Assembly (NCBI RefSeq): GCF_016919245.1
Contig: NZ_JAFEJA010000001.1
Location: 2,232,001-2,296,000 of the forward strand
Source: Streptomyces zhihengii
GTDB lineage: Bacteria; Actinomycetota; Actinomycetes; Streptomycetales; Streptomycetaceae
DNA: 64,000 nt
Direction: 5' to 3'
Shown here: positions 27,623-36,639 of the stretch, in pieces
Layout of the letters: each line of letters begins with the position of its first letter
Numbering within the stretch: the first letter of the stretch is position 1
Program-made: the position numbers and the translations under genes
The notes under the pieces: model-generated
The model's database searches: none
Told to the model about the DNA's origin: nothing
Seen by the model: only the letters and a program-made list of their open reading frames with translations

Positions 27623-28004
27623 GTCGCTCTCCCCCTCTGGGTGTATGCGGTGTCTCCAGCGCACGTAACGCGCGAGAGGCCGGACTTGTGCCCGACCTGA
27701 GGCGGAGATTTTGCCTCACATCAAGGTCTGTTACTCAATCGACACCCAGCCGGACCTCCCGAGGGTGATCGGGCCGGGTGGCGACGGTGACCGTACACGG
27801 TCCGGCGGACCGGGTTCACGGGCGCCACCCCGTGTACTTCCCGTGCTCACAGCCCCCGAAAACTCGGGCTTTTTCCGGCTTTCCCGGGGCGGTGACGATC
27901 ACGGAGAGTAGATCAGGTGTCCTGCGGTCCTGTGAGCGATCACACACGGACTTCCCGGGTGTCGATCCCGAAAATTCCGCTTAAAGCGAACGCCGTCCAG
28001 GATG
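27623..28004. other. Intergenic region between cutS and DUF4193
   Basis: 382 bp without a gene. The left end should hold the DUF4193 promoter. It also contains two GTGA...TCAC inverted repeats, GTGACGATCAC (27892-27902) and GTGAGCGATCAC (27932-27943), centred 40 bp apart, and a terminator-like hairpin on the plus strand at 27851-27875. AT content is higher than in neighbouring regions. Confidence 0.5.
27851..27875 (+). terminator. Intrinsic terminator with no obvious upstream gene
   Basis: CCCGA-AAAC-TCGGG (27855-27868) followed by CTTTTTCC on the plus strand; AG/CT pairs extend the stem after a 2-nt bulge. The preceding plus-strand sequence back to the divergent DUF4193 start has no convincing ORF, so a short non-coding transcript may end here. 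Confidence 0.4.
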
Positions 28005-29243
28005 TCAGGTCGGCAGCGTGACGCGCATCACAAGGCCGCCTCCTTCGCGGGGCTCCGCGATGATACGTCCACCGTGCGCCCTCGCCACGGAACGCGCGAT
28101 GGACAGGCCCAGGCCGACGCCCTTGTCGCTGCCCGTACGCTCCTGCCGCAGCCTTCTGAACGGCTCGAAGAGGTTGTCCACCTCGTAAGCGGGAACCACT
28201 GGTCCTGTGTTCGAGACGACCAGCACGGCCTCGCCCTGCCGGATCTCCGTCGACACCTCGACCCAGCCGTCCTCGGCAACGTTGTAGCGCACGGCGTTCT
28301 GCACGAGGTTGAGCGCGATGCGCTCCAGCAGGACGCCGTTGCCCTGCACGACCGCCGGACCGCGCTCCCCGCGCACCTCCACGCCCAGCGCCTCCGCCTC
28401 GGCGCGCACCTGGTCGATGGCGCGCGAGGCGACCTCGGCGAGGTCGACGGGCTTGCGCTCCACGATCTGGTTGTCGCTGCGCGCCAGCAGCAGCAGGCCC
28501 TCCACGAGCTGCTCGCTGCGCTCGTTGGTGGCCAGCAGCGTCTTGCCGAGCTGCTGGAGCTCCACCGGCGCCCCCGGGTCCGAGAGATGCACCTCCAGCA
28601 GCGTGCGGTTGATCGCGAGCGGGGTGCGCAGCTCGTGCGAGGCGTTCGCCACGAAGCGCTGCTGCGCGGTGAACGCCCGCTCCAGCCGGTCGAGCATCTC
28701 GTCGAAGGTGTCCGCGAGCTCCTTGAGCTCGTCGTCCGGCCCGTCGAGCTCGATCCGGCGGGTGAGGTCGGATCCGGCCACCTGCCGGGCGGTGCGGGTG
28801 ATGCGGCCCAGCGGCGACAGCACCCGGCCCGCCATGGCGTAGCCGAAGGCGAAGGCGATGATGCTCAGGCCCAGCAGCGCGAAGAGCGACCGGCGCAGCA
28901 GATCGTCCAGCGCGAGCTCGCGCTGGTGCGCGAAGCAGGACTTCAGCGCCGCGTTCGCCTGGTCCGCGGAGAGGCCGGCCCGCAGCGCCTCGCAGGAGTT
29001 GTCGGTCAGCTCGATCTTGCTGTCGGGCAGCAGCCGGAACGGCAGCTCGCTGATGTTGTGCAGGGCCTGCGCGGTGAACAGGTAGATGATCGACAGCAGC
29101 AGGATGCCCGCGATCAGGAACATCCCGCCGTAGAGCAGGGTGAGCCTTATCCGGATGGTGGGGCGCAGCCAGGGCTGCACCGGGTCCCTCGGGTCCCACG
29201 TCGGCTTCGGAGGCGCCTCGGGAGGCGCGGGTACGGCGGCCAC
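28005..29243 (-). CDS. cutS: CutS sensor histidine kinase
   Basis: 412 residues. Membrane segment (about 34-57), extracytoplasmic sensor loop (about 58-115) with two cysteines, C84 and C103, second membrane segment (about 117-138), HAMP (to about 190), H-box NASHELRTPLA with H203, and ATP-binding motifs NLVQNAVRYN and DKGVGLGLSIARS. CutRS is a conserved Streptomyces system affecting actinorhodin production and, in later work, the response to secretion or protein-folding stress; the cysteine pair fits redox sensing. The GTG at 29243 is 5 bp after the cutR stop. Confidence 0.92.
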   Translation of the reverse strand: MAAVPAPPEAPPKPTWDPRDPVQPWLRPTIRIRLTLLYGGMFLIAGILLLSIIYLFTAQALHNISELPFRLLPDSKIELTDNSCEALRAGLSADQANAALKSCFAHQRELALDDLLRRSLFALLGLSIIAFAFGYAMAGRVLSPLGRITRTARQVAGSDLTRRIELDGPDDELKELADTFDEMLDRLERAFTAQQRFVANASHELRTPLAINRTLLEVHLSDPGAPVELQQLGKTLLATNERSEQLVEGLLLLARSDNQIVERKPVDLAEVASRAIDQVRAEAEALGVEVRGERGPAVVQGNGVLLERIALNLVQNAVRYNVAEDGWVEVSTEIRQGEAVLVVSNTGPVVPAYEVDNLFEPFRRLRQERTGSDKGVGLGLSIARSVARAHGGRIIAEPREGGGLVMRVTLPT

Positions 29244-29248
29244 GCGGA

Positions 29249-29902
29249 TCAGATCCGGTAGCCCGAGCCGGGCACGGTGACGATCACCGGCGGCTCGCCG
29301 AGCTTGCGGCGCAGGGTCATGACCGTCACGCGCACCACGTTGGTGAAGGGATCGGTGTTCTCGTCCCATGCCTTCTCCAGGAGCTGCTCGGCCGAGACCA
29401 CGGCCCCCTCGCTGCGCATCAGGACCTCCAGCACGGCGAACTCCTTGGGGGCGAGCTGGATCTCCCGGCCGTCCCGGAACACCTCGCGGCGGTTCGGGTC
29501 GAGCTTGATCCCGGCACGCTCCAGGACCGGGGGCAGCGGCACGGTGGTACGCCGGCCGAGCGCCCGCACCCGTGCGGTGAGCTCGGTGAAGGCGAAAGGC
29601 TTGGGCAGGTAGTCGTCCGCGCCGAGCTCCAGCCCCTCGACGCGGTCGCTGACGTCACCGGAGGCGGTGAGCATCAGCACCCGGGTCGGCATGCCCAGCT
29701 CCACCACCCGGCGGCAGACGTCGTCGCCGTGCACGAGCGGGAGGTCGCGGTCGAGCACCACCACGTCGTAGTCGTTGACGCCGATGCGCTCCAGGGCGGC
29801 GGCACCGTCGTACACGACGTCGACGGCCATGGCCTCCCGGCGCAGCCCGGTGGCCACCGCATCCGCGAGCAGCTGCTCGTCCTCGACGACGAGTACGCGC
29901 AC
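29249..29902 (-). CDS. cutR: CutR response regulator (OmpR family)
   Basis: 217 residues. Receiver domain with phosphoacceptor D51 (VVVLDRDLP), Lys in LPKPFAFTEL, and a winged-helix DNA-binding domain (about 125-217) ending VTVPGSGYRI. First gene of the cutRS operon, cotranscribed with cutS. Start ATG 29902. The upstream region has OmpR-type direct repeats that may allow autoregulation. Confidence 0.92.
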   Translation of the reverse strand: MRVLVVEDEQLLADAVATGLRREAMAVDVVYDGAAALERIGVNDYDVVVLDRDLPLVHGDDVCRRVVELGMPTRVLMLTASGDVSDRVEGLELGADDYLPKPFAFTELTARVRALGRRTTVPLPPVLERAGIKLDPNRREVFRDGREIQLAPKEFAVLEVLMRSEGAVVSAEQLLEKAWDENTDPFTNVVRVTVMTLRRKLGEPPVIVTVPGSGYRI

Positions 29903-30225
29903 GTCGCTTTCCTTCCCTTGTGCCCGCCACGCCGGACAGGACCGAGTCTCCGCACTGGTTGTGCGGGTCCCATCCTGCCCGTTACGCGCGTAAACCGGCG
30001 GTAAGGCGGAGGCGGGTGGGCAGGGGCCCGGGAATGCGCCGGATTGGCCCGGCGGTTGAGGTTTCCATGAGGTAACGCCTGGGGATGACGTCTGAACACC
30101 CCACGATCACGCCTTGTATGTGGCGCAGTACGACCTGTTCCAGGGTTGATCACCCGCCTCTCGCCCCGCGAGGGGGACCCCATAGGCACACCCCCGTGCC
30201 AACGACCTAGCCGAGGGGGCGCATC
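29903..30225. promoter_or_regulatory. cutR promoter region with palindrome and direct repeats
   Basis: 323 bp between the divergent cutR and the 55-residue protein gene. The perfect palindrome TTACGCGCGTAA (29982-29993) overlaps GTAAAC (29990), which is followed 11 bp later by GTAAGG (30001). Spacing of 11 bp suits OmpR-type dimers such as CutR. A further GGTAACG lies at 30071. No binding site was confirmed. Confidence 0.35.
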
Positions 30226-30393
30226 ATGGACGCTTTCACCACAGGACTTCTGCAGCGCATAAAGGCCGCCGAGTCCGACCTGACGATGGCCCGCGAGACC
30301 GGCGACGACTTCCTGGCGGACGTCGAGCAGGCCGAGCTGGAGGACCTGCACCGCCTGGCCGCCGAGCACGGTGTGCGGGTGACCGCGGCCTGA
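30226..30393 (+). CDS. Small 55-residue helical protein
   Basis: 55 residues (MDAFTTGLLQRIKAAESDLT...). It is almost entirely predicted helix, acidic, without cysteines or membrane segment. AGGGGGCGCATC precedes the ATG, a good ribosome site, and a terminator hairpin follows at 30484. The reading frame shows normal Streptomyces third-position bias. I believe similar short proteins occur next to cutRS in other streptomycetes, but function is unknown. Confidence 0.7.
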   Translation: MDAFTTGLLQRIKAAESDLTMARETGDDFLADVEQAELEDLHRLAAEHGVRVTAA

Positions 30394-30483
30394 CGCTTCC
30401 GCCGGACCGCGAGGCTCCGCACCCCGCCCCGCGGCCGGCAGGACCCGACGGCCGGCCCACCGCCGCGCACCCGTGACGACACG

Positions 30484-30520
30484 GAAGCCCCGACGCCGTA
30501 TCCCCGGCGCCGGGGCTTTC
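30484..30520. terminator. Hairpin terminator
   Basis: GAAGCCCCGACGCCG (30484-30498) pairs with CGGCGCCGGGGCTTTC (30505-30520) with one mismatch and a 6-nt loop; a short T-run follows on the plus strand. It separates the 55-residue gene from the convergent inositol monophosphatase. Confidence 0.75.
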
Positions 30521-30614
30521 GTCCGCCGTGCCACCCGCCGCGGGACGGGACGGGCTTGCGGTGCACCGGGGCGCGGGCCTCCGCCGGGGCCGGGCGCGCC
30601 CGGGTGCCCCGGGG

Positions 30615-31415
30615 TCAGTCGTGCCAGGCGCCCAGTTCCTCCAGCAGCGCCTGGAGGGGTTCGAAGACCCCGGGCGAGGCCGCGACCGTGAGGTCGCCGG
30701 ACGGCGGCTCGCCGGGGCGTCCGCCGGTCAGCGCGCCGGCCTCGCGGGCGATCAGGTCGCCGGCCGCCAGGTCCCAGGGGCTCAGGCCCCGCTCGTAGTA
30801 GCCGTCGAGCCGCCCAGCCGCGACGTCCGACAGGTCGATCGCCGCGGAGCCGCTGCGGCGGATGTCGCGCAGCCGGGGGATCAGCCGCTGCGCCACGTCG
30901 GCCTGGTGGGTGCGGACGGTGTGGACGTAGTTGAAGCCGGTGGACACCAGGGCCTGGTCCAGCGGCGGAGCCGGGCGGCAGCGCAGCGGCCGGTCGCCGA
31001 GGCGGGCCCCGCCGCCCCGCACGGCGTGGAAGGTCTCGCCCCGCATCGGGGCCTCGACGACGCCGACGACCGTCTCGCCGTCGATCTCCGCCGCGATGGA
31101 CACCGCCCAGGTCGGCAGCCCGTAGAGGTAGTTCACGGTGCCGTCCAGGGGGTCGATGACCCAGCGCACACCGCTGGTGCCGTCGCGCGAGGCGCCCTCC
31201 TCGCCGAGGAAGCCGTCGTCCGGCCGGTGGTCCTCCAGATAGCCGGTGATCAGCTTCTCGGCCGCGATGTCCATCTCGGTGACGACGTCGATCGGGCTGG
31301 ACTTGGTGCGGGCGACCGCGAGGTCGTCCGGCCTGCCGTCCCGCAGCAGCGCGCCGGCCCGGTGGGCCGCTTCGAGGGCGAGGGTGAGCAGTTCGGATGT
31401 CCGCTCGTCGGTCAC
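30615..31415 (-). CDS. Inositol monophosphatase family protein
   Basis: 266 residues from the GTG at 31415 (AAGGAGA upstream). Metal-binding motifs of the Mg2+-dependent phosphatase superfamily: GEEGA (71-75), DPLDGT with D88 and D91, and WDLAAGDLIAREAGA near the C-terminus. It likely hydrolyses inositol phosphates or related sugar phosphates such as histidinol phosphate or NADP-type substrates; which one cannot be told. The position matches suhB (Rv2701c) near sigA in M. tuberculosis. It lies 20 bp after ferrochelatase in the same operon. Confidence 0.9.
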   Translation of the reverse strand: MTDERTSELLTLALEAAHRAGALLRDGRPDDLAVARTKSSPIDVVTEMDIAAEKLITGYLEDHRPDDGFLGEEGASRDGTSGVRWVIDPLDGTVNYLYGLPTWAVSIAAEIDGETVVGVVEAPMRGETFHAVRGGGARLGDRPLRCRPAPPLDQALVSTGFNYVHTVRTHQADVAQRLIPRLRDIRRSGSAAIDLSDVAAGRLDGYYERGLSPWDLAAGDLIAREAGALTGGRPGEPPSGDLTVAASPGVFEPLQALLEELGAWHD

Positions 31416-31435
31416 GGGGGTCTCCTTCGGGCGAT

Positions 31436-32563
31436 TCACGCGTACGGGCTGTCGGCTCCGGCGGCCGCGGGGCGGGGGGCCCGTGCGGGGCAGCAGCCGA
31501 CCGGGCAGAGGTCGTGGCTCGCGCCGAGGGAGCCGAGGGCGCAGCGTTCGGCGTCGATGCCGCGTTCGGAGGCGGCGCGTTCCAGGAGCAGGTCGCGGAC
31601 GGCGGCGGCGAAGCGGGGGTCGGCGCCGACGGTGGCGGAGCGGCGGATTGGCAGGCCCAGTTCGGCGGCCTTGGCGGTGGCCTCGGTGTCGAGGTCGTAG
31701 AGGACTTCCATGTGGTCGGAGACGAAGCCGATGGGGACCATGACGGCGGCCGGCGCCCCGGCCGTGTGCAGCGCTTCGAGGTGGTCGCAGATGTCCGGCT
31801 CCAGCCACGGGATGTGGGGGGCGCCGCTGCGGGACTGGTAGACGAGTTCCCAGGGGTGGTCGATGCCCGTCTCGTCGCGGACCGCGCCGGCCACGAGCCG
31901 GGCGACCTCCAGGTGCTGGCGGACGTAGGCGCCGCCGTCGCCGTGCTCGCCGGCGGGCCCCGAGGCGTCGGCCGCCGCGGTGGGGATGGAGTGGGTGGTG
32001 AACGCCAGGTGCGCGCCCGCCCTGATCTCCTCGGGCAGCTCCGCGAGCGAGGCGAGGACGCCCTCGGTCATCGGGCGGACGAAGCCCGGGTGGTTGAAGT
32101 AGTGGCGCAGCTTGTCCACACGCGGCGGGTGCAGGCCCTCCGCGCGCAGCGCGGCGATCGCGTCGGCGAGGTTCTCCCGGTACTGGCGGCAGCCGGAGTA
32201 GGACGCGTACGCGCTGGTCGCCAGGACCGCCACCCGCCGGTGCCCGGCCTCCGTCATCTCCCGCAGCGTGTCGGTCAGGTACGGGGCCCAGTTCCGGTTG
32301 CCCCAGTACACCGGCAGGCCGAGCCCGTGGCCCGCGAAGTCCTCCCGCAGCGCGTCCAGCAGCGCCCGGTTCTGGGCGTTGATGGGGCTGACCCCGCCGA
32401 ACAGGAAGTAGTGCTGCCCCACCTCCTTCAGGCGCTCCGTGGGGATGCCCCGGCCACGGGTCACGTTCTCGAGGAACGGGACGACGTCGTCGGGACCTTC
32501 GGGACCGCCGAAGGACAGCAGCAGAAGGGCGTCGTAGGGCGCTGGATCACGCAGATCGGACAT
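31436..32563 (-). CDS. hemH: Coproporphyrin III ferrochelatase
   Basis: 375 residues. Inserts Fe2+ into coproporphyrin III in the actinobacterial haem route. Catalytic residues: H191 (FTTHS) and E286 (SDHMEV). The C-terminus carries C341, C353, C357 and C358 ([18 protein letters not shown]); with C125 in SGCRQYREN these fit the [2Fe-2S] cluster known in actinobacterial enzymes such as that of M. tuberculosis. Also called cpfC. ATG at 32563. It is upstream of the inositol monophosphatase on the same strand. Confidence 0.93.
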   Translation of the reverse strand: MSDLRDPAPYDALLLLSFGGPEGPDDVVPFLENVTRGRGIPTERLKEVGQHYFLFGGVSPINAQNRALLDALREDFAGHGLGLPVYWGNRNWAPYLTDTLREMTEAGHRRVAVLATSAYASYSGCRQYRENLADAIAALRAEGLHPPRVDKLRHYFNHPGFVRPMTEGVLASLAELPEEIRAGAHLAFTTHSIPTAAADASGPAGEHGDGGAYVRQHLEVARLVAGAVRDETGIDHPWELVYQSRSGAPHIPWLEPDICDHLEALHTAGAPAAVMVPIGFVSDHMEVLYDLDTEATAKAAELGLPIRRSATVGADPRFAAAVRDLLLERAASERGIDAERCALGSLGASHDLCPVGCCPARAPRPAAAGADSPYA

Positions 32564-32730
32564 GGGGACGATCCTGCCACCCCGGTCCGGGCGGTGCCGA
32601 TAAGGCCCCCGGCGGCGCGGGGCGCGGACCCTCGCGGCAGGTACCGGGGCAGCGGGGAAACCCCCGTGCATCCGAGGACATCCTGCGCGTAATCTGTGAA
32701 GGCTGCCCTTACGCCTTACCGGAGTCCCCC

Positions 32731-33990
32731 TTGCCCAGTCCGTACCGCGCGATCTTCGCCACCCCCGGCACCCTGGGGTTCTCCGCCGCCGGCCTCCTCG
32801 GCCGGATGCCCCTGTCCATGATGGGCATCGGCATCATGACGATGGTCTCCGAGATCACCGGCCGCTACGGGCTGGCGGGGACGCTGACCGCGACGCTGGC
32901 CCTGTCGGCCGCGGTCCTCGGCCCGCAGATCTCCCGGCTGGTCGACCGGCACGGGCAGCGCAGGGTGCTGCGTCCGGCCACGCTGATCGCGCTGTTCGCG
33001 GTCACCGGCCTGCTGATCTGCGCGCAGCAGGGCGCCCCCGACTGGACCTTGTTCGTCTTCACGGCGATGGGCGGCTGCGTGCCGAGCGTCGGGGCGATGA
33101 CCCGCGCCCGGTGGGCGGCGATCTACCAGGGGCGTCCGCGCGAGCTGCACACCGCGTACTCGTTCGAGTCGATCGTGGACGAGGTCTGCTTCATCTTCGG
33201 GCCCATCATCTCCATCGGTCTGTCGACGATGTGGTTCCCCGAGGCCGGCCCGCTGCTGGCGGCCGGCTTCCTGGCGGTGGGCGTCTGGTGGCTGACCGCG
33301 CAGCGCTCCACCGAGCCGAAGCCGCATCCGGCAGAGCACCACACCGGCGGCTCGGCGCTGCGCTCCCCCGGACTCCAGGTGCTGGTGGCCGCGTTCGTCG
33401 CGACGGGCGCGATCTTCGGCGCGGTGGACGTGGTGACGGTCGCGTACGCCGAGGAGGTGGGCAGCAAGGCGGCGGCGAGCTGGGTGCTCGCGGTCTACGC
33501 GCTGGGCTCCTGCCTCGCCGGGGCCGTCTTCGGCCTGCTGCACCTCAAGGGCGACCCGTCCCGCAGGTGGCTGCTGGGCATCTGCGCCATGGCCGTGAGT
33601 ATGATCCCCCTCCAACTGGCCGGGAGCCTGCCTTTCCTGGCCGTGGCGCTCTTTGTCGCGGGTCTCGCCATCGCACCGACGATGGTGACCACCATGGCCC
33701 TCGTCGAAGCGCACGTGCCACGCAGCAAGCTGACCGAGGGCATGTCCTGGACCAGTACCGGGCTCGCGGTCGGCGTGGCTCTCGGTTCGTCGGCCGCCGG
33801 CTGGGTGGTCGACGCGCACGGAGCGGCGGCGGGGTACGCGGTGCCCGGGGTCTCGGGAGTGTTCGCGGCACTGGTGGCGTTCCTGGGGTACCGCCGGCTG
33901 CGCAGGCCGGTGCCGACGCGGGAGGGGCAGCGTGAGCAGGACCGCGAGCAGGCCGAGCATTCCGGGGACCGGACGGAGCACGTGGCGTAA
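32731..33990 (+). CDS. MFS transporter
   Basis: 419 residues with about twelve membrane segments; basic motif between helices 2 and 3 ([16 protein letters not shown]). Probably a drug or sugar exporter; substrate unknown. It uses a TTG start at 32731, supported by GGAG 7 nt upstream and by the absence of any other start that would keep the first helix. The charged tail ([20 protein letters not shown]) overlaps the next gene by 59 bp, so the two are cotranscribed. Confidence 0.85.
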   Translation: MPSPYRAIFATPGTLGFSAAGLLGRMPLSMMGIGIMTMVSEITGRYGLAGTLTATLALSAAVLGPQISRLVDRHGQRRVLRPATLIALFAVTGLLICAQQGAPDWTLFVFTAMGGCVPSVGAMTRARWAAIYQGRPRELHTAYSFESIVDEVCFIFGPIISIGLSTMWFPEAGPLLAAGFLAVGVWWLTAQRSTEPKPHPAEHHTGGSALRSPGLQVLVAAFVATGAIFGAVDVVTVAYAEEVGSKAAASWVLAVYALGSCLAGAVFGLLHLKGDPSRRWLLGICAMAVSMIPLQLAGSLPFLAVALFVAGLAIAPTMVTTMALVEAHVPRSKLTEGMSWTSTGLAVGVALGSSAAGWVVDAHGAAAGYAVPGVSGVFAALVAFLGYRRLRRPVPTREGQREQDREQAEHSGDRTEHVA

Positions 33991-35269
33991 CTGGGCGGGG
34001 ACGGTCTCCGTGACCCCGGTCCGCGAGGCGCGTCCGGCGTCCGTCGGCGAGCTGGCCGAGGAGGTGCGCCGGGCCGCCGAGGACGGTCTGCGGGTCAAGA
34101 CCGTCGGCACGGGGCACTCGTTCACGGCGGTGGCCGCCACCGACGGGGTGCTGATACGCCCGGACCTGCTCACCGGCATCCGCCGTGTCGACCGGTCGGC
34201 GATGACGGTCACGGTGGAGTCCGGCACTCCGCTGAAGCGGCTGAACGAGGCCCTCGCCCGCGAGGGCCTGTCGCTCACCAACATGGGCGACATCATGGAG
34301 CAGACCGTCGCCGGCGCGACGTCCACCGGGACCCACGGCACGGGCCGGGATTCGGCCTCGATCGCCGCCCAGATCAAGGGCCTGGAGCTGGTCACGGCGG
34401 ACGGTTCGGTGCTCAGCTGCTCCGAGACGGAGAACCCCGAGGTCTTCGCGGCCGCCCGGATCGGCCTGGGTGCGCTGGGCGTGGTCTCGGCGATCACGTT
34501 CGCCGTGGAGCCGGAGTTCCTGCTGACGGCCCGCGAGGAGCCGATGCCGTTCGACCGGGTCCTCGCCGAGTTCGACGCCCTGCACGCGGAGAACGAGCAC
34601 TTCGAGTTCTACTGGTTCCCGCACACGGGCAACTGCAACACCAAGCGCAACAACCGCAGCGCGGGCCCCGCGGCGCCTCCCGGCCGGGTCAGCGGCTGGG
34701 TCGAGGACGAGCTGCTCTCCAACGGCGCCTTCCAGGTCGCCTGTTCCCTGGGCCGGGCCGTGCCCGCCGCGGTCCCCGCGATCGCCCGCCTCTCCAGCCG
34801 GGCCCTGTCCGCGCGGACGTACACGGACATCCCCTACAAGGTCTTCACATCTCCGCGCCGCGTGCGGTTCGTGGAGATGGAGTACGCCGTTCCGCGTGAG
34901 GCCGCGGTCGCCGCGCTGCGCGAGGTGCGGGCGATGGTGGAACGCTCCCCGCTGCGGATCAGCTTCCCGGTCGAGGTGCGCACCGCGCCCGCGGACGACA
35001 TCGCGCTCTCCACGGCGTCCGGCCGGGAGACCGCGTACATCGCGGTGCACATGTACCGGGGCACGCCCTACCGCGGGTACTTCTCGGCGGTGGAGCGGAT
35101 CATGACCGCCCACGGCGGCCGCCCCCACTGGGGCAAGATCCACACCAGGGACGCCGCGTATCTGGCCGAGAACTACCCGCGGTTCGGGGAGTTCACGGCG
35201 CTGCGCGACCGCCTCGATCCCGGCCGCCTCTTCCAGAACGCCTATCTGCGCAGGGTCCTGGGCGACTGA
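33932..35269 (+). CDS. FAD-dependent aldonolactone (D-arabinono-1,4-lactone) oxidase family
   Basis: 445 residues. N-terminal PCMH-type FAD domain with VGTGHSF, where H62 is the position of covalent flavin attachment in AldO/ALO enzymes, then NMGDIMEQTVAGATSTGTHG. The C-terminal ALO domain (about 190-440) ends with HWGKIHTRDA and DPGRLFQNAYLRRVLG. Such enzymes oxidise sugar lactones or alditols and reduce O2 or another acceptor. GTG start at 33932 inside the MFS gene, with GGAGGGG upstream. The substrate may be linked to the transporter, but nothing proves this. Confidence 0.9.
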   Translation: MSRTASRPSIPGTGRSTWRNWAGTVSVTPVREARPASVGELAEEVRRAAEDGLRVKTVGTGHSFTAVAATDGVLIRPDLLTGIRRVDRSAMTVTVESGTPLKRLNEALAREGLSLTNMGDIMEQTVAGATSTGTHGTGRDSASIAAQIKGLELVTADGSVLSCSETENPEVFAAARIGLGALGVVSAITFAVEPEFLLTAREEPMPFDRVLAEFDALHAENEHFEFYWFPHTGNCNTKRNNRSAGPAAPPGRVSGWVEDELLSNGAFQVACSLGRAVPAAVPAIARLSSRALSARTYTDIPYKVFTSPRRVRFVEMEYAVPREAAVAALREVRAMVERSPLRISFPVEVRTAPADDIALSTASGRETAYIAVHMYRGTPYRGYFSAVERIMTAHGGRPHWGKIHTRDAAYLAENYPRFGEFTALRDRLDPGRLFQNAYLRRVLGD

Positions 35270-35282
35270 ACGGCTCCGCCCG

Positions 35283-36176
35283 TCACCCGCTGCCGGTGGA
35301 CGCGGAGGGTCCGGGGGTGTCCCCGTCGGCGGGGGCGCCGCTTCCGGAGGGGTCGGGCGCGGGGGCGGTGGCCTCCGGGGACTGCTCGGCCGGAGGGCTC
35401 GGGGCCGGGGTGCCGGCGCCGTCGGGCGAGGCGCTGCCGGAGGGGTCCGCCGAGGTGTCCCCGTCGCCGGGCGCGGAGCCGTCCTCGCCGCCGGAGCCCT
35501 CCCCGGTGCCCGCCGAGGGCGTGGGTGACGGGTCGGCCGTGCCGCGATCGCGGTCCTCGCCGTCCCGCCGGTCGCCCGCCGGGTCCGTGGGTTCGGAGCG
35601 GCGGTCGTCCCCACCGGTGCCGCCCGGGCGGAACGCCGAGCCGACCGTGGTGCCCGCGCCGCCGCCGAGTTCCTGGCCGGCCGCCACCTCGTAGACGGTG
35701 ATCCCGCCCATGGCGACGCCGAAGACCACGGCCGCCGCGGCGACCGGGCGCTTCCAGCCCCGCCGCCGGGTGCCGTAGGTGCGCGGGGCGCCGAACTCCC
35801 CCTCGCGGGGCGCCTTCCCGTCACCGTCGGGGGTCGGTGCGGCGGCGGGCAGGGACGGCGCGGGGGCGGGGCCGACGGCCCGCGCCTGGGCGGTGGCCTC
35901 CCGGAGCTGCTCGCCGGTCCGCTTGAAGACGTGCTGGAGCAGCGGACCGCCGCAGGTGGCCACGACGCTGACCACCCCGGCGCCGACGATCGTCCCGTAG
36001 ACGCCGAGTTGGGAGGCGAGGATCGCGGCGGTCACGGCGGCGAGGACGCTGCCGGCGACCTGAGGCACGCTCAGCTCGATCCGCCGTCCCGCCGTCGCCT
36101 CCCGCTCGTCGGCCCGTTCTCCGTGATTCGTCCCGTCATCCGGCTTCTGTCGCATCTCCGGCCTCTGTCCGCCCAT
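35283..36176 (-). CDS. Membrane protein with long disordered Pro/Ser/Asp-rich tail
   Basis: 297 residues from the ATG at 36176 (GAAGGA upstream). Two hydrophobic segments near residues 38-75 (ELSVPQVAGSVLAAVTAAIL, then YGTIVGAGVVSVVATCGGP) and one at about 150-168 (RPVAAAAVVFGVAMGGITVY). The last 115 residues are low-complexity Gly/Asp/Pro/Ser, probably extracellular or wall-spanning. It is convergent with the oxidase (13 bp between stops) and divergent from sepH. No known domain. Confidence 0.75.
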   Translation of the reverse strand: MGGQRPEMRQKPDDGTNHGERADEREATAGRRIELSVPQVAGSVLAAVTAAILASQLGVYGTIVGAGVVSVVATCGGPLLQHVFKRTGEQLREATAQARAVGPAPAPSLPAAAPTPDGDGKAPREGEFGAPRTYGTRRRGWKRPVAAAAVVFGVAMGGITVYEVAAGQELGGGAGTTVGSAFRPGGTGGDDRRSEPTDPAGDRRDGEDRDRGTADPSPTPSAGTGEGSGGEDGSAPGDGDTSADPSGSASPDGAGTPAPSPPAEQSPEATAPAPDPSGSGAPADGDTPGPSASTGSG

Positions 36177-36639
36177 CTGTCCTTCGTGCACCAACTAGTG
36201 ACAGTTGGGCGAAGCCGATAGTTCCGCTTCCGCCGATTCTGTGAAGCACAACACCCGGTCAGAGGCGTTACGGGTCCCGACCCCGCATCGCCGGGGAGAA
36301 GTTCGGCGGCGCGGCAGTCCACCCCGATGGCCCGAATGGAGTACTGTGGCGAACCCTGGGCACGATCGCTTTTGTGGCGATCGGACCCCAGGTAGGGGGC
36401 CGGATGCGGCGCTCGATCCGGCGTCGCCTTGGTATCGCACGGAGTTCTGTCACCGAGAGTGATGTTCGTTCACTCTGGGTGTTCAACAGTCCACCGTGTC
36501 ACACCGGCGATCAAGGGCCTGTGCCCGACACGCCGGGGAACTCGGCAAGGTTGTGGCAGGCTGCACCCGGGCAGGCCACACTCGACTAGCGGAAGCAGCG
36601 ACGCAGGTGACGTCGGCAGGCACCACCCGGGAGGTCCCC
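36177..36639. other. Intergenic region upstream of sepH
   Basis: 463 bp between the divergent membrane protein and sepH; both promoters should be here. A perfect inverted repeat CGATCGC (36363-36369) / GCGATCG (36377-36383) with loop TTTTGTG stands out. The frame of sepH stays open back to 36496, but the coding pattern and ribosome site (GGGAGG) support the ATG at 36640, so this sequence is treated as untranslated. Confidence 0.5.
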
